Source of the DNA: Planctomyces sp. SH-PL62 | Lineage (GTDB): Bacteria; Planctomycetota; Planctomycetia; Isosphaerales; Isosphaeraceae | Direction of reading: 5' to 3' | NCBI RefSeq assembly: GCF_001610895.1 | Contig: NZ_CP011273.1 | Coordinates: 4,216,001 to 4,280,000, forward strand | Length of the DNA: 64,000 nucleotides | Notes under the pieces: model-generated | The model's input: the letters and a program-made list of their open reading frames with translations, nothing else | Databases searched by the model: none | What the model was told of the DNA's origin: nothing | Program-made: the position numbers and the translations under genes | Shown: positions 17,736 to 26,488 of the stretch, in pieces | Numbering within the stretch: the stretch's first letter is position 1 | Layout: each line of letters opens with the position of its first letter

Positions 17736-18650
17736 ATGCCGATCAGGCTGCGCGGCCTCGTCGCCGCGACCCACACTCCGTTCGATGATCAAGGCAACCT
17801 GAACCTTCCGGCCGTCGAGGCGCAGGCGGAACATCTGGTTCGTGACGGCGTCGGCGCGGTCTTCATCGGGGGGACGACGGGCGAGAGCAGTTCGTTGACG
17901 ACCGAGGAACGGAGGCTTCTGGCCGAGCGTTGGGGGGCGGTCGCACGCGGCTCGGCCCTCCGGGTGGTCGTGCACGTCGGGTCGAACAGCATCTCCGACT
18001 CCCGGGCGCTGGCCGCGCACGCCGAGACGACGGGTGCGACGGCCATCGCCGCCCTGGCCCCCAGCTACTTCAAACCCAGGGACGTCGACGCCCTTATCGC
18101 CTGCTGCGCCGAGATCGCCGGGGCGGCCCCCGCCCTCCCCTTCTATTTCTACGACATCCCGTCGATGACCGGCGTGCAGCTCTCGATGCCGGAATTCCTC
18201 GAACGCGCCCCCGCGAAGGCGCCGACGCTGGCGGGCCTCAAATTCACGAACATCGACCTGATGGCATTCCAGGAGTGTCTTGCCGCCGGCGACGGCCGAT
18301 TCGACGTGCTTTGGGGAGTGGATGAGGCCCTCCTGGCGGCGCTCGCCCTGGGGGCCGAGGGAGCGGTGGGGAGCAGCTACAATTTCGCCGCTCCGCTTTA
18401 TCATCGCGTGATCGCGGCCTATCAATCGGGCGATCTGAAGACGGCCCGGTTGGAGCAACTCCGGGCGGTCCGGCTGATCAAGCTCCTGTCGAGCTTCGGT
18501 TACATGGCGTCCGCGAAGGCCGTCATGGGATTGCTCGGCGTCGATGTCGGGCCGCCACGGCTCCCGACGATGCGGCTGATACCCGAGCAGGCGGCGGAGT
18601 TGAAGGCGGGGCTGGATCGGCTCGACTTCTTCGAATCGATCCGGGGATGA
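17736..18650 (+). CDS. Dihydrodipicolinate synthase/N-acetylneuraminate lyase family aldolase
   Basis: 304 residues forming one TIM barrel of the DapA superfamily, which condenses or cleaves pyruvate through a lysine Schiff base. GGTTGES (45-51) binds the pyruvate carboxylate; Tyr139 lies in PFYFYDIPSMTGV and Schiff-base Lys169 in LAGLKFTN. The YDIP-x-x-TGV sequence is the N-acetylneuraminate lyase version rather than the YNVPxRT seen in lysine-pathway DapA, so a sialic acid or related sugar-acid lyase is the best guess. The neighbouring divergent solute-binding lipoprotein is compatible with catabolism of an imported sugar. It converges with the amidohydrolase. Confidence 0.88.
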   Translation: MPIRLRGLVAATHTPFDDQGNLNLPAVEAQAEHLVRDGVGAVFIGGTTGESSSLTTEERRLLAERWGAVARGSALRVVVHVGSNSISDSRALAAHAETTGATAIAALAPSYFKPRDVDALIACCAEIAGAAPALPFYFYDIPSMTGVQLSMPEFLERAPAKAPTLAGLKFTNIDLMAFQECLAAGDGRFDVLWGVDEALLAALALGAEGAVGSSYNFAAPLYHRVIAAYQSGDLKTARLEQLRAVRLIKLLSSFGYMASAKAVMGLLGVDVGPPRLPTMRLIPEQAAELKAGLDRLDFFESIRG

Positions 18651-18659
18651 CTCAAGCGG

Positions 18660-20021
18660 TCAGTTCTCGCGAGGGTAGGCGCGGCCCTGAATCCAGGTCT
18701 CGCGGAGAGTCCGGGTATTCTCGATATCTCGCGAGGGATCGGCGTCGAAGATGAGGAGGTCGGCGCGGAGACCTGGCGCGATGCGGCCTCGGTCGCGAAG
18801 GCCGAGGGCTTCGGCCGCGCGGGTGGTGGCGATGGATAAAGCCTGAAGCGGCGTGAGGCCGGCTTCGACCATGAGCCAGAGCTCGCGGTGCTCAGCGAGC
18901 CCCCCGACGCGGAGCGGCGTCGCGCCACTGTCGGTGCCGAAACCGATCTGGGCGCCGGCGTCGAAGAGCGTTTTGAGGTTGCGGAGATTCATCGCCAGGG
19001 ACGATCTTGAGGCCTCAAGCTTCGGGTCCGCGAGGAGCTTCTCGCACCAGGCCGGATCGTCGATCTGATGCGTCAGTTCGGGCGAGAGGGCGTCTCTCGC
19101 GAACGGGGTCTGAGTCCAGCCGGCCCGATCAGCCCAGGCGAAGCTGGCGTCATCGAGAGCGAGCGTGGCGACGTACCAGACGCCTCGGGCCTTGAGCGCC
19201 TCGACGAGTTCGCCATCGACGGGTTGGTCGCGGACGCCGTGGGCGAGGATGTCGGCCCCGGCGGCGACGATCGTCCTGGCGTCGGCCAGATCGTGGATGT
19301 GGGCCGCGACCCGAATTCCCCGGGAATGGGCCTGTTCGATGACGGCGTGATAGACCTCGGGGCTCATTTTCGCGGGGACCCCGCCGCCGAAATCGTCCAG
19401 CCAGATCTTCACCAGATCGGTCTTCCGATCCGCCATCGCGTCGACCGCCGCGCGAGCCTCCTGGGCGTTCTTCGGCCGGAAAATCTGATCAGGGCCGAGC
19501 TTGGTCATCGCCTGTGGCGGCGCTCCGTCGGGGACGCCGATCGCCCGATCGACGCCGAACAGGTCGGCGCCGTCGAGCTTCCCCGCGTGGGCTTCGGCCC
19601 GGATCGCCTCGAACAGCGGACCATTATTTCCGAGCGCGGTCACGGTCGTCACGCCGTAGTTTCGGTATCGCCGCAGCTCGGCCTCGATGTTCTCGCGATT
19701 GTAGTTCGCCGCGCCGTTGGTCAAGCCTCGGACCTGGCCGACGTGGCTGTGGTTCGAGACGAACCCGGGCGTCACGGTTTTCCCTCGCAAATCGCGGATC
19801 TTTGCGTCGGCCGGGATCGCGGTTCCACCGGGACCGGCCGCCACGATCCGGCCGTCGGCGACGACCACCACCGCGTCTTCAATCGGGGGACCGCCGCCGC
19901 CATCGATCAGACGGACGTGGGTGAGGACCTCGATCCCGGGGTCGGCGGCTAGAGCACAAGTCGGGCCGAGCAGTCCGAGCGCCGCGACGAGGGCGAGGAT
20001 GTGGAGAGGAGCAGCAGGCAT
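18660..20021 (-). CDS. Exported metal-dependent amidohydrolase
   Basis: 453 residues from ATG 20021 (GGGAG eight bases upstream); a longer frame to 20180 lacks a signal. The N-terminus is a signal peptide (LHILALVAALGLLGPTCALAA). The amidohydrolase fold is recognised by VTPGFVSNHSHVG (metal HxH), a metal/carboxylated-Lys region LVKIWLDDF, HIHD, ILAHGVRDQP and GTDSGATPLR. The C-terminal GRIAPGLRADLLIFDADP closes the small beta domain. Such enzymes are imidazolonepropionase/prolidase-like; the substrate is unknown. It sits downstream of the HAD gene on the same strand, separated by a pair of hairpins. Confidence 0.9.
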   Translation of the reverse strand: MPAAPLHILALVAALGLLGPTCALAADPGIEVLTHVRLIDGGGGPPIEDAVVVVADGRIVAAGPGGTAIPADAKIRDLRGKTVTPGFVSNHSHVGQVRGLTNGAANYNRENIEAELRRYRNYGVTTVTALGNNGPLFEAIRAEAHAGKLDGADLFGVDRAIGVPDGAPPQAMTKLGPDQIFRPKNAQEARAAVDAMADRKTDLVKIWLDDFGGGVPAKMSPEVYHAVIEQAHSRGIRVAAHIHDLADARTIVAAGADILAHGVRDQPVDGELVEALKARGVWYVATLALDDASFAWADRAGWTQTPFARDALSPELTHQIDDPAWCEKLLADPKLEASRSSLAMNLRNLKTLFDAGAQIGFGTDSGATPLRVGGLAEHRELWLMVEAGLTPLQALSIATTRAAEALGLRDRGRIAPGLRADLLIFDADPSRDIENTRTLRETWIQGRAYPREN

Positions 20022-20055
20022 GGATTCGACTCCCGAGGCCGTCGTATCGCGATCC

Positions 20056-20108
20056 GGTCGATCCTTTTGATCGACCTTCGTATGTGACCGTTCCAATCTA
20101 ACGGTCAC
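20056..20108 (-). repeat. Two tandem perfect hairpins between HAD and amidohydrolase genes
   Basis: Two inverted repeats lie side by side. GTGACCGTT at 20084-20092 pairs with AACGGTCAC at 20100-20108 (9 bp, 7-nt loop). GGTCGATC at 20056-20063 pairs with GATCGACC at 20069-20076 (8 bp, 5-nt loop). Neither is followed by a T run on the minus strand. They may end the upstream HAD transcript, form an attenuator, or be an operator for a dimeric regulator of the amidohydrolase gene. Confidence 0.5.
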
Positions 20109-20124
20109 GACGGAGCCGGGTCCA

Positions 20125-20979
20125 TCACGCGACCTTCGCCTCTTCGGCCCGGCGGAGGACTTCCTCGACCCCCCGAGCAAGCGCCGATTCCCGATTTCCC
20201 TCGGGGGCGATCAGGCGGGCCGCGGCGTGTGCGGACGGTCGCCCGTGGGGCATGGCCACGCCCATCCCAGCCCAGGCGAGAAGCTCGACGTCGTTGTTGC
20301 CGTCTCCGAAAGCCAGGACGGCATCGCGGCGGATTCCCAGGCGGCGCGCGAGGGCCGCGACGCCGTCTCGCTTGTTCGCTTCGCGGGCGCTGAACTCCAG
20401 CGACCAAGGCTCGGTGATCGTCACCAGGAGTTGATCTTCGTGACGTCCGCGAATCTCCTTGGCGGTGCTTGCGACGACGCCTGGCTCGTCGATCCAGACG
20501 ACCTTCTCGGCCGTTCGAAGGCTGAGGGCGGTCAAATCGGTGATCGCCACCGGGTCGTCGCAGAGCCGTTCATAAGCGCCGATCCATTGGGTCCGCTCCT
20601 GCGCGAAAACCCGGTCCTCGAGCCAGAGAAGCACGGTGAAGCCGCGTTTCAGTCCTTCAGCGACGAGCCGCGACGCAGCCTCCGGGGCGATCTCGGCCCG
20701 GTGGACGATGTCGCCCGTCGTCGCGTGTTGGACGCGGGCTCCCTGGGAGGAAACGACGAAGTCATCCAGCCCGAGCTCCGCGTAGTAAGGAAGCATGTTT
20801 GCATGCCGACGCCCCGAGGCCAACACGACGCGGCAGCCGAGCGATTGCAGACGCGCGATGGCGGTTCGGTTCTGGGGGCTGATCTTCTTGTCAGGACCAA
20901 TGAGGGTTTCATCGATGTCGATGGCGGCGAGGGAGAATTCAGGAGTTTGATTCAGGCTGGACATGAACCGGTCTTTCAT
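20125..20979 (-). CDS. Cof-type HAD-family sugar/cofactor phosphatase
   Basis: 284 residues of the HAD superfamily subclass IIB. Motif I is AAIDIDETL (nucleophile Asp21, acid/base Asp23), motif II VVLASGR, motif III EANKRDGVAAL and motif IV FGDGNNDVELL with MGVAMPHG after it. The large cap between motifs II and III is typical of Cof phosphatases acting on sugar phosphates, FMN or PLP. The gene overlaps the stop of the upstream MFS gene by 41 bases, so translation is coupled. A second in-frame ATG at 20964 is possible. E. coli has a comparable ybjI-ybjJ pair. Confidence 0.9.
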   Translation of the reverse strand: MKDRFMSSLNQTPEFSLAAIDIDETLIGPDKKISPQNRTAIARLQSLGCRVVLASGRRHANMLPYYAELGLDDFVVSSQGARVQHATTGDIVHRAEIAPEAASRLVAEGLKRGFTVLLWLEDRVFAQERTQWIGAYERLCDDPVAITDLTALSLRTAEKVVWIDEPGVVASTAKEIRGRHEDQLLVTITEPWSLEFSAREANKRDGVAALARRLGIRRDAVLAFGDGNNDVELLAWAGMGVAMPHGRPSAHAAARLIAPEGNRESALARGVEEVLRRAEEAKVA

Positions 20980-22207
20980 TCGAGAGTTGGTTTGAATCGG
21001 ACGATTTCGATCTCGGACGTTGGTCGACGAACCGCGAACTCGCGGCGATCGTCAGGCCGAACACGACCACGATGGAGAGTGCGAACGAGAGCCCTGCCGC
21101 CTGGCTGAGTGCGCCGATGAGCGGCGGGCCGATCAGGAAGCCGAGATAGCCGACGGTCGAGACCGAGGCGATGGCCGCGCCGGAGTCGGGGCCACGGCCG
21201 GCGGAGCGGAACAGGAGCGGCACCATGTTGGAGACGCCCAGGCCGACGAGCGCGAAACCCGCGACGGCCGCCGAGTACCTCCGTAGTAAAAGGGTGAATC
21301 CCAGGCCGAACGCCACGCTCAACCCGCTCAGGGCGAGGAGAGAGACCGGGCCGAAACGGGCGACCAGCCGGTCTCCCGCGAACCGGCCGCACATCATCAC
21401 CAGCGAATAAGCCGCGAATCCCATGGCCGCCGCTGATCCGGTTGCGTGGACCTCGTCGACAAGGAAGATGGTCGCCCAGTCCCCCATGGCCCCTTCGCAG
21501 AAGAGGGCCAGGAAAGCCAGCATCGCGAGCGGGACTAGCCGCCCTCGGGGGCGCATCGAGGAGGGCGGACCGGCGGCGACGTCCGGCGGTTCGACCTTCG
21601 GCAGCGATCTCGACGCCGTTGCGACCAGGCCGAGCAACCCGGCCGCGATGAGAAGCGTCACGATCGGAGGAGGTGTTCCGGCTTTGAGGCCGATCGCGAC
21701 GAGCGTCGCACCGCCCAGTACGCCGAGACTCCATCCGCCGTGGCAGGTCGACAGGAGCGGCACGCCCCCCTCTCGCTCGACCGCGATCGCGTGGGCGTTC
21801 GCCGAAACGTCGATCACCCCCTTCGTCGCTCCGAACAGTAGCGCGGCCAGTGTGAAAAGCGGCATGCTCTCCAGCGTCGCCGCCGCCAGGGCCACCAAAG
21901 GGATGGTGCAACAAAACGCCGTCGAGCCGGCCAGGACGACCGTGCGGCTGCTCCTATAAGCCAACGCTCGACCTGTCGCCGGCATCGAGGCCAAGCTTCC
22001 CACCACTAGCGCGAACAAGGCGATTCCAAGCTGGCCGTCGCTCAGTCCGAGTCGCTCCTTGTAGGTCGGCAGGTAGGTCGCCCATGACCCGAAACCGATG
22101 CCGTCGAGGGCGAAGAAGGCGAAGACCGCGAGCCGTGCGTCGCGATTCGGCGGTGCGAGGAAGGTGGGAGAGATCCTCAGCCGCGTTCGGGCTGGCGTAA
22201 CATCCAT
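20939..22207 (-). CDS. MFS transporter, YbjJ-like
   Basis: 422 residues with about 12 hydrophobic segments. The N-terminal half carries FALDGIGFGSWATYLPTYKERLGLSDGQLGIALFA and a long loop with SANAHAIAVEREGG before STCHGGWSLGVLGGA. These features are typical of the YbjJ/fucose-permease-like branch of the major facilitator superfamily. The predicted function is proton-coupled export or import of an unknown small molecule at the inner membrane. The downstream HAD phosphatase overlaps it by 41 bases. The pairing suggests that the phosphatase acts on the phosphorylated form of the transported compound, which is inference. Confidence 0.88.
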   Translation of the reverse strand: MDVTPARTRLRISPTFLAPPNRDARLAVFAFFALDGIGFGSWATYLPTYKERLGLSDGQLGIALFALVVGSLASMPATGRALAYRSSRTVVLAGSTAFCCTIPLVALAAATLESMPLFTLAALLFGATKGVIDVSANAHAIAVEREGGVPLLSTCHGGWSLGVLGGATLVAIGLKAGTPPPIVTLLIAAGLLGLVATASRSLPKVEPPDVAAGPPSSMRPRGRLVPLAMLAFLALFCEGAMGDWATIFLVDEVHATGSAAAMGFAAYSLVMMCGRFAGDRLVARFGPVSLLALSGLSVAFGLGFTLLLRRYSAAVAGFALVGLGVSNMVPLLFRSAGRGPDSGAAIASVSTVGYLGFLIGPPLIGALSQAAGLSFALSIVVVFGLTIAASSRFVDQRPRSKSSDSNQLSNERPVHVQPESNS

Positions 22208-22501
22208 GGAGTGGTTGAGTGGTTGTGAGGGGGGGGCGGCGAGGCGTGGCGTTCGGTTTGGTAATCGCCAGACAACTAGATTCTACGGAGGAGGTCCACC
22301 CGCACAAGCCGACCCGGGCGATCTTCACCATATCTTTTTGATCGCCGGCGGTCCCAAATCAACGCTTCATCCTCCAGAATCGACCACGTCGACCCGCGCT
22401 CTGGCGGTGGTATGATGAGGGCCTCCCCTCGCGTGCGCCCGCCAGATGATGACGACGAGTCTATTCGGCCGACCGCACGTCCCGCCTACAAGGAGCCTCC
22501 C

Positions 22502-23995
22502 GTGAACCGATTTACGACGTTCGCGATTCTTGCGTTCCTGGTCGCCGCGATGGACCCCTGCCGCACCTCGGCGTTCGACGAGGAACCGGAGCGCATCGTC
22601 GTGACGCCCGTCGACGACGGCCGCGCCCTGGTGAATCCCGATATGGGTTGGACGCTCCACTTCTACTCGAACATCATCGCAAATTACGGTTCGAAGCTCG
22701 ATGCCTCGGATACCCTCGACGATTTCCCGGGTCTTTCGACGATCTACTTGCGAGTCCCCTGGGCGTTTCTGGAGCCCGAGGAAGGGCGATTCAACTGGTC
22801 GTTGTTCGATACCCCCGCCCGGCGGTTCGGGGCGAAGGGAAAGAAGATCGCGATCCGGGTCACCTCGACCGAGAGTTGGATGCGGGACGCAACGCCGCGT
22901 TGGGTGCAAAAGGCCGGGGCGAAGGGGGTGAATTTCACCTTCGGCGAGGGGCCATCCAAGGACGGTCCGCTCTGGGAGCCGGACTATCTCGATCCAGTCT
23001 TCCTGGAGAAGCTCGACGCCTTCCTCGCCGCCCTGGCGAAGCGATACGACGGCAACCCGGACGTGGCGTTTCTCGACGTCGGTTCGTTCGGGATGTGGGG
23101 TGAGGGCCACACCGGATTCGGCGCCCAACTCGACGACGCCCAGACGCTGGCCGTCGTCAAGGCGCACGTCGATCTGCATGTGAAGCACTTCAAGCGCACG
23201 CTCCTGGCGATCAGCGACGACGTCGCCGGCCCGCAACGGCCTGGCGCGCATCAGCCGGCCACGGATTACGCCCTCTCGCGAGGCGTGACCCTTCGCGACG
23301 ACAGCATCATGGTCCAGCCGCCTCCGAATTCCTGGTACCACTCCGAGATGGCCCAGGCCTTCTGGCCCAAGCTCCCCGTCATTCTGGAGCACGAGCACTA
23401 CGGCAGTTCACAGATCCGAGGGGCCTGGGGGGACGGCTCGCTGCTGCTCAAATCGGTCGAGGATTATCATGCGAGCTACATGTCGATCCACTGGTGGCCG
23501 CGCATCGAACTGGAGGAGAATCGGGCGGTCATCGACCAGATCAACCGTCGCCTCGGCTATCGCCTGCAGCTTCGATCGGCGTCATGGCCGCGTGAGACGC
23601 CCCTCGGCTTTCCGTTCGTCGTCGAGACGGCCTGGGCGAATGCGGGCGTCGCACCCTGCTATCCCGGCGGGTTCGTGGCGCTGACCTTCAAGGACGAGAA
23701 GGGCGGGATCGTCTCGGTGAACGTCGACGACGCGTTCGACTTCCGTGCGCTCGAGGTCGGTCCAGCCGATGCCACGCCTGTTCGCGAGGTCCGTTCCGAG
23801 TTAGTGGTGGCGATGCCGCATCGAGACCCGCTGGGCGTCTTCACGGTCCCGACCCAACCCGGGACGTACGAGGTCTTCGTCTCCGTCGGCCGCAGAGACG
23901 GTTCCCCGGTCTTCGCCCTGCCTCTGCCGGACGAGGATGGTTTCCGCCGCTACCGAATCGGGCGCATCTCGTTCACGGCCCCTGACGAATCCTGA
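22502..23995 (+). CDS. Secreted DUF4832-type glycosidase-like protein
   Basis: 497 residues from a GTG at 22502 with AAGGAG just upstream; the in-frame extension to 22412 has no signal. A signal peptide (RFTTFAILAFLVAAMD) precedes a beta-galactosidase-like TIM barrel: NPDMGWTLHFYSN, IYLRVPWAFLEPEEGRFNW, AIRVTSTESWM, VAFLDVGSFGMWGEGH and PVILEHEHYG. The acidic residues in GMWGEGH and LEHEH are candidate catalytic groups. A C-terminal beta-sandwich (about 390-490) follows, as in DUF4832 proteins. It is probably exported and acts on a polysaccharide; the activity is unproven. Confidence 0.85.
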   Translation: MNRFTTFAILAFLVAAMDPCRTSAFDEEPERIVVTPVDDGRALVNPDMGWTLHFYSNIIANYGSKLDASDTLDDFPGLSTIYLRVPWAFLEPEEGRFNWSLFDTPARRFGAKGKKIAIRVTSTESWMRDATPRWVQKAGAKGVNFTFGEGPSKDGPLWEPDYLDPVFLEKLDAFLAALAKRYDGNPDVAFLDVGSFGMWGEGHTGFGAQLDDAQTLAVVKAHVDLHVKHFKRTLLAISDDVAGPQRPGAHQPATDYALSRGVTLRDDSIMVQPPPNSWYHSEMAQAFWPKLPVILEHEHYGSSQIRGAWGDGSLLLKSVEDYHASYMSIHWWPRIELEENRAVIDQINRRLGYRLQLRSASWPRETPLGFPFVVETAWANAGVAPCYPGGFVALTFKDEKGGIVSVNVDDAFDFRALEVGPADATPVREVRSELVVAMPHRDPLGVFTVPTQPGTYEVFVSVGRRDGSPVFALPLPDEDGFRRYRIGRISFTAPDES

Positions 23996-24031
23996 ACCGT
24001 ATCTCATGAATGATGCGGGGGGGTGGAATCG

Positions 24032-24067
24032 CTCGCGAGGCCGCGTGATAATGCGCGGCCTTGCGAG
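24032..24067 (+). terminator. Strong GC-rich hairpin between DUF4832 and MFS genes
   Basis: A 14-bp stem (24032-24045 with 24054-24067, one G-U pair) closes a loop TGATAATG. It lies 37 bases after the DUF4832 stop and 48 bases before the MFS start. No T run follows, so it may be a terminator of the unconventional type or a leader structure. The loop itself holds GATAAT, a -10-like sequence. Confidence 0.5.
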
Positions 24068-24115
24068 GCTGCCGATCCGTCCGGCCGAGTCCGACCGTCC
24101 TCTCCAGGTGAAGCC

Positions 24116-25396
24116 ATGTCCGCCCCGTCATCCGATCCCGACTTCCCCGATACGTCTCCTTCACTCCCCCGCATCGCCTGGATGACGGTGGCGATGCTCG
24201 CGCCGGTGGCCCTGCTGAACTATCTCGACCGGCAGATGCTCGCCGCTATGAAGACGTCGATGATGGCCGACATCCCCGACATCGCCAGTCGCGAGAACTG
24301 GGGGTTCATGCTTGGCTCGTTCAAGTGGGTTTACGCGGTGTTGAGCCCGATCGGGGGTTACATCGCCGACCGGTACAGCCGTCGGCTCGTGATCGTGTCG
24401 AGCCTGTTCGTCTGGTCGGCGGTGACATGGGTGACCGGCTACGTGACCACCTACGACGGGTTGGTCGCCACCCGCGCCTTGATGGGGATCAGCGAGGCGT
24501 TCTACATCCCCGCGGCGCTTGCCCTGATCACCGACTTCCATCGAGGCAGCACGAGGTCTCGAGCGGTGGGCATCCACCAGACCGGCATTTACGCGGGCCT
24601 GATCCTGGGAGGGTTCGCCGGTCACGTCGCCGACGCCCCGGACCTGGGGTGGCGGTTCGCCTTTCAGGCGTGCGGCCTGGTCGGCGTGGTCTACGCGATC
24701 CCGCTGCTGCTGGTCTTGCGCGATCCCCCGGTCCGTGAGAGCGAACGCGAGCATCGGGGGGCTTCCATGGGGTCGGCCCTAGGCGAACTTGCGCGGAATC
24801 GCGACTTTCTGCTCCTGGTCATCTATTTCACGCTCCCCGCGATGGCCGGCTGGGTCGTGAAAGACTGGATGCCGGACATCTTGAAGGAGCGGTTCGGTCT
24901 GACGCAGGGCAACGCGGGAGTTTACGCCGTGCTGCCGGTCCAGATCGCCTCGCTGGTCGGCGTCGTCTTCGGCGGCTGGATGGCTGACATGGGTATGCGG
25001 CGGAGCGATCGCGGTCGGATCTTCGTCAGCGCGGTCGGGATGATCCTGTTCCTTCCGGCGCTCTTCGGGGTGGGGCTCTCGGAGCACCTGGGACTGGCGG
25101 TCGCCTTCCTGATCCTCTATGGGATCGGGTGGGGGTTCTTCGACTGCAACAACATGCCGATCCTCTCGCAGATCGTCCCTCCCGACCGCCGCGCGACGGG
25201 CTACGGCGTGATGAACCTCGTCAGTATCAGTTGCGGGGGATTCGCCGACTGGGGGTTCGGGGCGCTCCGCGACCGGCATATGCCGCTGTCGGTCATCTTC
25301 GGGGTGTTCGCCCTGATCGCGCTGGTCTCGGTGGCGGTCGTCCTGGCGATCCGGCCCAAACCGGAACTCACCGCGAATGCCCAGCAAAAGGAATGA
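24116..25396 (+). CDS. MFS transporter, anion:cation symporter-like
   Basis: 426 residues from ATG 24116, preceded by AGGTGAAG. Twelve predicted helices are seen, with the MFS signatures NYLDRQMLAAM in helix 1, GGYIADRYSRRLVI in loop 2-3 and RALMGISEAFYIPAALALI in helix 4. A repeat-like GGWMADMGMRRSDRGR lies in the second half. The layout matches the ACS/hexuronate-sugar-acid branch of the superfamily, but the substrate cannot be read from sequence. The next gene, a cytochrome, begins 171 bases downstream after a hairpin, so co-transcription is uncertain. Confidence 0.88.
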   Translation: MSAPSSDPDFPDTSPSLPRIAWMTVAMLAPVALLNYLDRQMLAAMKTSMMADIPDIASRENWGFMLGSFKWVYAVLSPIGGYIADRYSRRLVIVSSLFVWSAVTWVTGYVTTYDGLVATRALMGISEAFYIPAALALITDFHRGSTRSRAVGIHQTGIYAGLILGGFAGHVADAPDLGWRFAFQACGLVGVVYAIPLLLVLRDPPVRESEREHRGASMGSALGELARNRDFLLLVIYFTLPAMAGWVVKDWMPDILKERFGLTQGNAGVYAVLPVQIASLVGVVFGGWMADMGMRRSDRGRIFVSAVGMILFLPALFGVGLSEHLGLAVAFLILYGIGWGFFDCNNMPILSQIVPPDRRATGYGVMNLVSISCGGFADWGFGALRDRHMPLSVIFGVFALIALVSVAVVLAIRPKPELTANAQQKE

Positions 25397-25431
25397 GTGG
25401 TCGGGTTGTACGGGGCTGGTCGTTCGGTCCA

Positions 25432-25454
25432 GGTTGCCGCGCGAGGCGGCGACC
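25432..25454 (+). terminator. Hairpin after the MFS gene
   Basis: A 9-bp stem (25432-25440 with 25446-25454, one G-U pair) with loop GCGAG starts 36 bases beyond the MFS stop. It is followed by GATTAAGG rather than a T run, so the terminator call is only moderate. Confidence 0.4.
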
Positions 25455-25567
25455 GATTAAGGTGGATCCCGTCTGTCGTGCGACATCGATCGCGTTCCTA
25501 CACGTTGGCTTGGTCGTTGGCTCTCACCTTGTCAAATCCGGAAAACCCTCGCCCCGATGCCGTCCCG

Positions 25568-26023
25568 ATGGATTTCTCCGCGGGCAAGTGGATCTTGATC
25601 GGCCTGGCGATGTTGATCGCTTCCGCTGCCGTCGGCTACTTCAGCTTCGCGCCGCCCGTCGAGTCCCCGCCGCAGGCGGTGCTCGACGACCCGGTGCTGC
25701 TTGAAGGACGCTCGGTCTTCATGTCCCGATGCGTCCCCTGTCACGGGGCGGCGGGCAAGGGGAACGGGCCGATGGCGGCAAGTTTCGGCGGCGAGCAGGT
25801 TGGCGACCTGACCGACGGCAAGTGGAAGCACGGCGACAAGCCCGAGGACGTCCTTCGTGTGATCCGGGTCGGCGTCAGCGGGACTCGAATGGCCCCCTGG
25901 GGGGCCCTCCTCGACGACGACCAGATTCGGTGCGTCGCCGCGTACTGCTACTTCCTCTCGGCCCTTCCGGTGCCGGAGTCGCTGCGCGAGGCGGATCCGG
26001 GTCCGGCCGCCGGGCCGCGCTGA
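25568..26023 (+). CDS. Membrane-anchored mono-heme cytochrome c
   Basis: 151 residues from ATG 25568; the frame open upstream to 25397 encodes nothing conserved. One N-terminal transmembrane helix (about 8-26) anchors a periplasmic class I cytochrome c domain. The heme site is Cys55-x-x-Cys58-His59 (RCVPCHGAAGKGNGPMA) and the distal Met lies in GTRMAPWG. The C-terminal helix is DDQIRCVAAYCYFLSAL. The size and GxxLxDDxxx pattern resemble electron-transfer cytochromes feeding a terminal oxidase. No oxidase gene is present here. Confidence 0.9.
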   Translation: MDFSAGKWILIGLAMLIASAAVGYFSFAPPVESPPQAVLDDPVLLEGRSVFMSRCVPCHGAAGKGNGPMAASFGGEQVGDLTDGKWKHGDKPEDVLRVIRVGVSGTRMAPWGALLDDDQIRCVAAYCYFLSALPVPESLREADPGPAAGPR

Positions 26024-26050
26024 GTCCTGGGCCCGGCCGACCTTCGGCCA

Positions 26051-26488
26051 TCAAGCGACGCGGGGATCCTCAGTCTGGATCACGGCCTGGACTTCGATCT
26101 CCACCTGTGCGTCGGCGTCGATGAGGGCGGCGACCTGGACCATGGTCAGGGCCGGGCGGATCTCGCCGAACAATTCACCGTGCACTTCGCCGACCTCTTT
26201 CCATTTGGAGATGTCGGTCAGGTAGATTCGCGTCTGGACCACGTCCGCGGGCTTGCCGCCGAGCGCCTCCAGCGCCGAGGCGATGATCGCGAACGCACGC
26301 CGGGCCTGCGCCGCGAGCGAAGGCGAGTATTTGCCGTCCGCCTCCACCCCGACCGTGCCTGTGACGTGAATTTGATCCCTCACGCGGACCGCTCGCGAGT
26401 AACCGATGACACCCTCCCAGGACGAGCCGCTGGAGGCGTGAATCCGGCCGTTCTGCTGGGTCGTCGTGATCTTCACTTTCGAGGTCAT
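26051..26488 (-). CDS. RidA/YjgF-family protein
   Basis: 145 residues from ATG 26488, with GGAGA upstream. The single RidA domain has the usual RVRDQIHVTGTVGVEADGKY, ARRAFAIIASALEALGGKPADVVQTRIYLTD and a late EIRPALTMVQVAALIDADAQVEIEVQAV. The active-site Arg of classic RidA (in the TRIY strand) is present. RidA enzymes hydrolyse reactive enamine/imine intermediates made by PLP enzymes. It converges with the cytochrome gene (stops 27 bases apart). Confidence 0.92.
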   Translation of the reverse strand: MTSKVKITTTQQNGRIHASSGSSWEGVIGYSRAVRVRDQIHVTGTVGVEADGKYSPSLAAQARRAFAIIASALEALGGKPADVVQTRIYLTDISKWKEVGEVHGELFGEIRPALTMVQVAALIDADAQVEIEVQAVIQTEDPRVA

